This document shows, one piece after another, positions 58,201 through 64,000 of a stretch of DNA of 64,000 nt (its first letter is position 1; each line of letters begins with the position of its first letter). Both the position numbers and the translations under genes were made by a program. Below the pieces are notes generated by a model that did not search any database, had not been told where the DNA came from, and saw only the letters and a program-made list of their open reading frames with translations. Source of the stretch: Chloromonas sp. AAM2 (lineage: Eukaryota; Chlorophyta; Chlorophyceae; Chlamydomonadales; Chlamydomonadaceae); contig QAXH01005222.1 of assembly GCA_004335635.1 (NCBI GenBank), positions 1 through 64,000 of the forward strand, given 5' to 3'.

Positions 58201-60533
58201 ACAAGGAGCTGCAGCACACCTTGAGCAGGAGCATCCACATCAAAAGGGTACCTGCGCCAGGGCAAGCCCACCAGCGGCCGCACCGCACCATCCTTCGCAC
58301 GTTTTACATTGAACGGGCATGTGCTTTGGGCAGTAATACATGTCATGCACATGCTGCCATTCGCTGTTATTTGCAGATGCCATGCGATGGAGCAATCACC
58401 TTCTGCTGGTGCGTCCAAATTGAAAGGGTAGGCGCGCCAGGGTAGGCCCACAGGTGGCTTTACCACCCCGCCCCCGTCTGGTGCACGGGGCGCAGACGCA
58501 CAGCCCACCGCCCGCTGCATGCTAAAGCCAAGGCTGGCAGCCAGACTGCTCACTGGGCCAACCTATGTAGGAAAGGAAGGCGGTTGGTGTTGGGTCAGCG
58601 TGTACTGGTGCTGGTGGTGGTGGCAAACCAACGAATGCGTGCTGTTCAACGGGCCGCCAAAAGCCTGCCTTTAGCAGCGCAAATGCAGTACAATGCAGAT
58701 TCAGCAATAGAACAATGGTCAGCTGGGTCGGCAGCGGCCACCCTCTGCATCTGTGTGTGCCCCTCCCATGATTGCCTATCCAATCAACAGGCAGCCAAAA
58801 GCCTGCCCAAAAAAGCCTGCAGTACAGCTTTACAATGCAAATTCAGATACCATTTCTGTAGGAGTCTCCACCCCATGTAGGAGCCACCGAGCCCCGCTAG
58901 CTGCATGGCCCATCAGTTCCTCAACTCACGTCTGCTGTGAAGCGTTGCACGGGCATCAGGGCTCGCCCCGACACGTCCATCAACGTCACCACACCCTGCG
59001 CATCGCCCACCGCAACCTGCACAACACACCGTCACATCACCAGCGGTTTGTGGCCCAGGTGTAGCAGTATTAGATGCTTGTCAGATGAGGCAAGCCGTCA
59101 CAGGACGCGGACCAGTGATAACACGTCAACACAAGCCCACGCAAGGGTGGTGATGTCGACTGCTGCTAAGCATACGAGTTGATGGGTCTTGCGGTACTTG
59201 GGTAAACCATGGGTAAAGCATGGTAAGCTAAGTAACAATGAAATGACCAAGCAAGTGTATGGCAATCTGCACCACACCGCGTTCACATCCACACATCTAT
59301 GGCGTGTACGCCACTTGACACATCACCGCTCAGTGCAACCTGGACAAGCCCAGCCTCTGTGTGAGGCCCTTGACAGCCCACCTCAAAACGTACCACCCGC
59401 CTGCCTGTGAGAAATCTGGCGCAGCAACCCCCCAGGTGCAACAATTGATGCTTCACACCGCTCAGAGGCACTGTAGTGCCGTTGCTGTGTCATTGCCTGG
59501 CACATGACAGCATGGCCCCATTTCCAGCCTGCCCTGCCCTGCCCTGTCTTCGCACCATGAGCGGTCCCACAAACCCCAGTGCAGTGACCCGGGCTGCCAG
59601 CTGCGGTTGGTGACAGTCCAATTGTTGTCCTTCCGCTGTGTCCCACAGCTTGACACTCCCATCAGCAGCACCAGATACCAGACAGCTTGGAGAGCTATCC
59701 ATGCAGGTCACCTCAGCTACGCATGCAGGAATCGTCATGCACGTGTTGTGATGGTGATCGCATGGGTTGACGTGTGCATCCGGAAGCTGGGTGGTAATTC
59801 AGCATGGCAGTTCTGCAACTGCTGCCTTTCCTGCCTGGTGACCGCTCTATTCATGATGCTGAATTGTATGCATGCGTACAGTCTCAAACGCCACGCGCTA
59901 GTATGTCTGCTTGGCATGCAAGGTTCGGAGGGCATACCTAAGTGCTTGCCAAATAGAAAGGCACCGCTGCACTCCCCAAAGACTGCTGGCAGCTGCACAA
60001 ACAGCATATTGCATGACCCGCTGTGTACGAAGATGATTCCGTCGTCCTGGCACACGAAGCAACTCCATGCACGGTGCACGGGAGCTGGGGCATCGTCGCC
60101 TGCATGCAAGTGGCAAGAATTCTTGCGTGCATGGCAGGCCAAAGTGCAGGGGCAGCGGCATGTGCATATGAAGCGGCATGATGTGAAAACATCAGCAGCC
60201 GAAGAGCATGTATTGCACCAAGCATGCTGCATGCTTACCACCAGCGGCCAGGTAAAGTTCAAACTTCGCGACGACAGCCGAAGGACAGTCAGATCCGCCG
60301 GGAAGCATTTCGTAAAGATGGCCATTCTTGTTGGCTAGCAGCAGGTGGCACGGATTTGCTGCGTGTGGTCTGCAGTGCAAGCATCCGCGACGACACTTTT
60401 TGCGCTCCTCTACAACAGAGGCCGCATGGTAAAGAGAGTTCGCAAGCACCAACCTTACGCATTCTACTGACGTGATATCGGCGTCCGCAGGCGCCTCAAC
60501 CCTCGCAATGAGCAAAGTGGCTGGAGCTTCCAT
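49257..60533 (-). CDS. Large WD40-repeat protein with Gln-rich disordered region
   Basis: Minus-strand exons: 60533-60472, 60369-60239, 60099-59938, 59716-59556, 59016-58930, 58562-58400, 57937-57770, 57423-57356, 57055-56921, 55985-55867, 55543-55326, 54752-53278, 52923-52810, 52437-52310, 52119-51912, 51538-51345, 50485-50340, 49958-49899, 49761-49705, 49374-49257, about 1,320 residues. All join in phase except 53278 to 52923, where a small exon is probably missing. Residues about 1-490 read as a beta-propeller (LLLANKNGHLYEML, LVSGAADGSVKLWD, VAVGDAQGVVTLMD, LLAVASDSGWLHVYQ, VAFSGDGGYLMVTTG). The 491-codon exon is disordered and Gln/Gly/Ser-rich, with poly-Gln from a CAG repeat and a beta-rich end (GRVIAAGECVDLYICMVPQK). 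The 55326 junction uses a GC donor. The family is not recognised; a scaffold role is inference. Confidence 0.75.
49977..50032. repeat. 13-bp tandem repeat
   Basis: Four copies of ccaccatcagtaa in the WD40-gene intron between the exons at 50340 and 49958. Confidence 0.9.
50948..51045. repeat. Tandem duplication of about 45 bp
   Basis: Two copies containing gcattagctgcagccttgac in the WD40-gene intron between 51345 and 50485. Confidence 0.85.
55222..55368 (-). repeat. Duplicated exon 3' edge carrying a GC donor
   Basis: Two nearly identical copies, about 98 bp apart, of the last 50 bp of the 55543-55326 exon with its ATAG|GCAAGT-type border. The motif ctgtcagccagctgcggcct occurs in both. The copy joined to the rest of the exon is at 55320-55368. 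Confidence 0.9.
56398..56652 (-). repeat. Two echoes of the 57055-56921 exon 3' edge
   Basis: Copy at 56555-56652: an open frame KDSLQPSVRLTVYACVREG against the real KDSLQPAVRLTMYACGKEG, with the donor kept (CTGCAG|GTCCGT). A shorter second copy at about 56398-56450 reads GEGRPTKLQ, as in the real exon's GKEGRPTKLQ. Confidence 0.85.
58213..58295 (-). repeat. Echo of the 58562-58400 exon 3' edge
   Basis: Displaced about 183 bp downstream. It reads VGLPWRRYPFDVDAPAQG against the real VGLPWRAYPFNLDAPAEG and retains a GT after the copied edge. Confidence 0.85.
59275..59350 (-). repeat. Echo of the 59016-58930 exon 5' edge
   Basis: An acceptor-side copy about 320 bp upstream in the transcript. 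It reads QVALSGDVSSGVHAIDVW against QVAVGDAQGVVTLMDVSG. It is more diverged than the others. Confidence 0.55.
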
Positions 60534-60827
60534 CACTAGGGCTCTACTTTTCCAGCTGCTTGACTGACATCTCTCATCACTCCATGCCAGCACGTAAGGA
60601 GAAGCTCATGCCTGCAAAGTCCAGTGGCCAAGACATTCCCTGCCACACATAGTCATTGCTCAAGTCACCTGTCACGTGCGTCCTTCTCATGGCGGGTTTG
60701 ACAGGACGAGGAGGAGCGCCTGATGTGCGCTTTTAGCCAAGCCAGTTGGCAGACAGGTTGCACAGTTCTTCTCTGCAGTACTACAAACAAGAACCCCAGT
60801 GCACGTAGTTCCAGACGACCGGGACGA
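60534..60827. promoter_or_regulatory. Divergent promoter, WD40 gene / secreted protein gene
   Basis: 294 bp between start codons on opposite strands. No defined motif seen. Confidence 0.65.
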
Positions 60828-62339
60828 ATGAGCCCTAGCTATTCCGCCATTGCTGTAGGAGCCATCGTGGCCATTGCTTGTAAGCGCTGTGCTACAGTCG
60901 ACTCCAAACATAGCGCAGGCGCGGCCATACCGCACGCGTCGCCAAAGGCCTCGGCACCTGCGCGCAATCCAACTCACGGTTGCCCGCCTTCCCTGACTTG
61001 CAGACACTGTCACGGCACGGCAGTTGCTACAAGCCACTGACCCTGGCAGCTTGCCAGAGGCATGTATCAGTGGAGGATTGGCACTCCAGGGAGCCTGCGC
61101 TGCTGAAATTGAGGGCGCGCAGAAGTACTTTGGTCTCGAAGGCGCGGTAAGGCAGCACGAAGTGACCAATTGATGGCTGCGTAAGTCTTTGAGAAACCCC
61201 TGGTTCATATTTCCCTCACTACCTACCGTCCAGTAGTGGTTCTCGCCCGGCGCATTGCACTGCTGTAGAATTGCTATCACTGACTTGTCAGGACTGGCAT
61301 TGGCCCTACAGAACGCCAGCTCTCCTGAAGCTGCTGCCAACATCAGCTCCACGGCGATTGAAGGCTACCTGGCCGTGGCTCCACCCGCAACCCCAGCATG
61401 CTGCGCCGCCGCCTGCGAATTCAATGCAAACGTGAGGAAGGCGCTGATTATATATGTTTCTTCATCTTAAGAATCTGCACTGTCGACCACCGTGGCTGTC
61501 TGGCTCAAGGCCGCTCAGCAAAGCATACAGTTTATCCACTGAAGTGTGCAAATCTGCCACATGTACAGCACTTAGTTCCCTTGTTTCATACTGCTTAGAA
61601 ACATCGTTATGGCTTCCTGGCCGGAGGGAGGCATGTGGCCGCACGGCGTACACGTTCATACACTCTATGGACAAGACTTCAAAGCCAGGCCTGCGCAAGT
61701 GCACATGCAGCTGCCATTTGAATATCAATTGCATGCAAGCCTAGGACTGTTACTGATATGCAGTTGTGCGATGCTGGCGTCGATGGTGTGTGCTTTGTTG
61801 TTCGTTGCAGTTGTGCAGCTGTGACCCGGGTGTGCTGGCGCTCGTCAGCTCCTTCACAGGAAACAACCCTGGGTCTTACACCCTGGGTGAGTGAGATGAC
61901 ATGATGAATGAGTGACGTGACATGTTCGATGGGTGAGATGTCGTAGTGAGCGTATTGCACAGGGATGCAGTGACTGGTGATCAATTGCATGCGAGCGAAG
62001 AATTGCGCAAGAAACGGCACGTGCATCCAGAGCCCGTGCTTGCCTGCCTTCAACAGAGTGCCTGCTGCGTATGTGCAAGTCAGTAGCAAGCTCCAGGGCA
62101 AGTGAAGCGAATCAAACGACCTGTGCAACTTGACCAAGTGCGCCAACACTTGCCTGCTAAGGGCTGAAGACACTGTGCTGAAATGACCTGCAGCTGCTGT
62201 GTGCCTTTGTTGTTTTGTGTGTGCAGTAGCCCAGACCTTCAGTCAAGTGTGCAACTTCACCGCCTACATCAACGAGACCTGCCCCACCGGAGACCTCGCA
62301 GCAATCCCCAAGCCGTACGGAGCACCCTGCCTCGCGTAG
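60828..62339 (+). CDS. Small secreted cysteine-rich protein, lipid-transfer-like cysteine pattern
   Basis: Five exons in phase: 60828-60879, 61004-61146, 61312-61431, 61811-61886, 62227-62339, giving 167 residues. The first exon encodes a signal peptide (MSPSYSAIAVGAIVAIA). The mature part has ten cysteines in the order EACISG, GACAAE, PACCAAACEF, LCSCDPG, VCNFT, ETCPTG, GAPCLA. This gives a C..C..CC..CXC..C..C order reminiscent of the eight-cysteine motif of plant lipid-transfer/seed-storage proteins, with two extra cysteines and shorter spacing. Four N-glycosylation sequons are present (NAS, NIS, NFT, NET). Extracellular or cell-wall location is likely; the family assignment is inference. 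A long antisense open frame (60687-61352) is a shadow. Confidence 0.75.
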
Positions 62340-62456
62340 TGGATACCACCACTTGCACCAAGTGAATGCCACTGAGCTGGACACACTGCTACAAGGACAC
62401 AATACTCACAACGGTCCCTGGCCTGAACTTGCCTTTGACTGCAACTTCCATTAATT

Positions 62457-62619
62457 GCTGCTCTGAGTCTGGCCGAGTGCGCGTGAAATGTTCTGTCTTC
62501 CTGGGTGGATGCTGCTCTGAGTCTGGCCGAGTGCGCGTGAAATGTTCTGGCTTCCTGGGTGGATGCTGCTCTGAGTCTGGCCGAGTGCGTGTGAAATGTT
62601 CTGGCTTCCTGGGTGGATT
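62457..62619. repeat. 54-bp tandem repeat, three copies
   Basis: Three near-identical copies of a unit containing ctgagtctggccgagtgcgc, in the 3' region of the secreted-protein gene. A TGTAA follows immediately at 62628. Confidence 0.95.
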
Positions 62620-62627
62620 GAAATACT

Positions 62628-62632
62628 TGTAA
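62628..62632 (+). terminator. Candidate TGTAA poly(A) signal, secreted protein gene
   Basis: TGTAA 289 nt after the stop codon, just past the 54-bp repeats. If it is used, the repeats lie in the 3' untranslated region. Confidence 0.45.
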
Positions 62633-62711
62633 TGATTTGAGAAACTTCAAGCGTCGCTGGCCAAAGTTTAAAGGGACTCGAATTCAACATCAGACAGTTT
62701 CCGCTGGATGC

Positions 62712-62795
62712 ATGCTGGGTGCAGCCTGGGTGCAGCCTGGGTGCACGCTGGGTGCAGCCTGGGTGCAGCATGGATGCACGCTGGTGCACGCTGCG
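62712..62795. repeat. Short GC-rich minisatellite
   Basis: Five to six copies of ctgggtgcagc with interspersed gctggatgca/gctggtgcac variants. Confidence 0.9.
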
Positions 62796-63229
62796 GCATC
62801 AGGCTCATGCTGATGAAGTGCCATTACTGGGGTGCCGTTATCAACTGATCTGCAATACTGCAAGCGCCAGTTGCAATATCACGCCAGGGACATCTCCATG
62901 GTCTCATCTTGCATGGCAAGCCACAACTGTCCTTCTGGAGATATGGTTCCGCGTGGTATCCAACTCATTTTACACTGGCTTTGATAATCGCGTGAAGTGC
63001 GCCAGCTTGTGTCAGTATTCTGCCACAGCAGGTCCCCTGCTTGGTGTTGCATTCCCAGTCAGATAAAGTACATCAAAAGTATACAGTATAGCATTGTGCG
63101 GGCGTAGGAGCGGTCCTCACACTGCTATTCCATACAGAGCTGTCACCGTCAAACTGCTCGACACAAGCAGCCGGCAAGGAAAGCAGTACAAACACCTACT
63201 GTTCACGTTGCTTAGTGGTGTTGGCGGCC

Positions 63230-63403
63230 ATGCTTGTTGCATGCTGCACCGTCGCTGTGTGTGCTTACGGCAGTGCCCAGGCAATTGCTACTGCTGCTTG
63301 CCAGGGCAATGGCAAGGGCAACGGAGGTGGTCACACGGGCCTTCATCACAGCAGCAGTGGGGACATGGGCGATGGCATGGGAGATAGTTCCGAGTGTTAT
63401 TAA
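63230..63403 (+). CDS. Possible small secreted Gly/His-rich peptide
   Basis: A 57-codon open frame with a signal-peptide-like start (MLVACCTVAVCAYGSAQA) followed by a Gly/Asn/His/Ser/Met-rich tail (GNGKGNGGGHTGLHH, DMGDGMGD). It could be the last exon of a longer gene, since an AG precedes the frame. The composition is typical of real small wall or metal-binding peptides but also of chance. No homology evidence. Confidence 0.3.
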   Translation: MLVACCTVAVCAYGSAQAIATAACQGNGKGNGGGHTGLHHSSSGDMGDGMGDSSECY

Positions 63404-63506
63404 ACCCACTTTACATTGGCTTTGATGATCGCGTGTAGTGTGTCGGCTGGTGTAAGCCGTCCGTTGGTGGCCCTTTCATTGTAACAGTGCTCGCACAAGG
63501 AAGTTT

Positions 63507-63567
63507 GCCAGTTCTGGGACAATTCCTGGGACTGGTCATAAAACCGGTGTGTCTCAGCACATACACA

Positions 63568-63601
<34 letters not shown>

Positions 63602-63975
63602 AATCACATACAGGGTGAATCGCGGGGTGACCATCGCGTGTGCCAGTCCTGGGACAGCAAACCAGGACTTGACAGGAACTACAGCAACTTTGAGCAACGT
63701 TGTTTCAATTCGTGGTCTGTTGGCAGAGTGGTTTGGCGTGTTTATCGCTGTGTATCTGGACTATCGCTGTTGTGTTGTCTTCATGTATCCCAGTATCATG
63801 ACAGTGAACCAGACCGTCTACCAACACACACACATCAGCGACACACCATGGTGGACAGATGACACTGACCCAGCCCAATCATACACGACAACACTGGAAC
63901 CATCACACGGCCCAATACACACACTATGAACACACTGGTGCCAGTACCGAATTCAGGAATTGTCCCAGAACTGGC
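63507..63975. mobile_element. Element bounded by a perfect 20-bp inverted repeat (family B)
   Basis: gccagttctgggacaattcc at 63507-63526 is repeated exactly in reverse complement at 63956-63975, 469 bp end to end. Inside are a (GT)n tract and a plus-strand open frame (about 126 codons, no family seen). The left 130 bp resemble 25857-25990. No clear target-site duplication. It fits a MITE- or foldback-type non-autonomous element. Confidence 0.75.
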
Positions 63976-64000
63976 ATCTGAGAGGACAGTCCCGCAGCTG

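Noticed and set aside
60687..61352. 221-codon minus-strand open frame
   Set aside because: Overlaps the phase-perfect plus-strand secreted-protein exons with their signal peptide. Mixed low-complexity composition, no splice context.
1..64000. tRNA, rRNA or snoRNA genes
   Set aside because: No cloverleaf with matching A and B boxes or rRNA core was recognised by eye. A covariance-model scan would be needed to exclude small RNAs.

Overview
The window is nuclear DNA from a eukaryote, most likely a core chlorophyte green alga. The evidence is dense short introns with GT-AG (and a few GC-AG) borders, TGTAA motifs at plausible poly(A) positions behind several genes, plant/algal-type protein relatives (Arabidopsis-like PCH2 and galactokinase, a DEK_C/SWIB protein, an F-box-like LRR protein), many GCT/CAG and GT microsatellites, and a non-LTR reverse transcriptase relic. 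There is no operon, CRISPR array or recognisable tRNA/rRNA gene. Exon coordinates below were derived by hand from reading-frame and splice-phase agreement, so single junctions may be off by a few bases.

Layout. 0-3.7 kb: a decamer repeat, little convincing coding sequence, one possible small gene (2.0-2.6 kb, minus). 3.7-7.5 kb minus: mL45/TIM44-like mitochondrial protein. 8.4-14.0 kb plus: PCH2/TRIP13 AAA+ ATPase, complete, with an assembly gap in one intron. 14.7-17.7 kb minus: DEK_C plus two SWIB domains. 18.0-21.2 kb plus: gankyrin (PSMD10)-like ankyrin protein. 21.2-29.5 kb: repeats, an F-box-like/LRR gene (23.2-25.4 kb, minus) and mobile-element debris including the reverse transcriptase fragment. 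29.5-37.6 kb minus: a 13-exon gene for a helical protein with a long alanine-rich tail. 38.5-46.8 kb minus: galactokinase, complete, 16 exons including an 18-nt micro-exon. 46.9-48.7 kb plus: small organelle-targeted membrane protein. 49.3-60.5 kb minus: about 1,300-residue WD40 protein with a long Gln-rich disordered part. 60.8-62.3 kb plus: small secreted ten-cysteine protein. 62.3-64 kb: tandem repeats and an element bounded by a perfect 20-bp inverted repeat.

Themes. Three, probably four, neighbouring gene pairs start head-to-head over short shared promoters (134-294 bp for three of them). The genes do not form one pathway: meiosis/HORMA remodelling, proteasome assembly, chromatin, mitochondrial ribosome, sugar phosphorylation and unknowns lie side by side. 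The most unusual signal is a recurring pattern in which the edge of an exon, with its splice site, is copied once or more into the adjoining intron ('exon-edge echoes'). It occurs in at least three genes, and some copies keep the reading frame and donor site.
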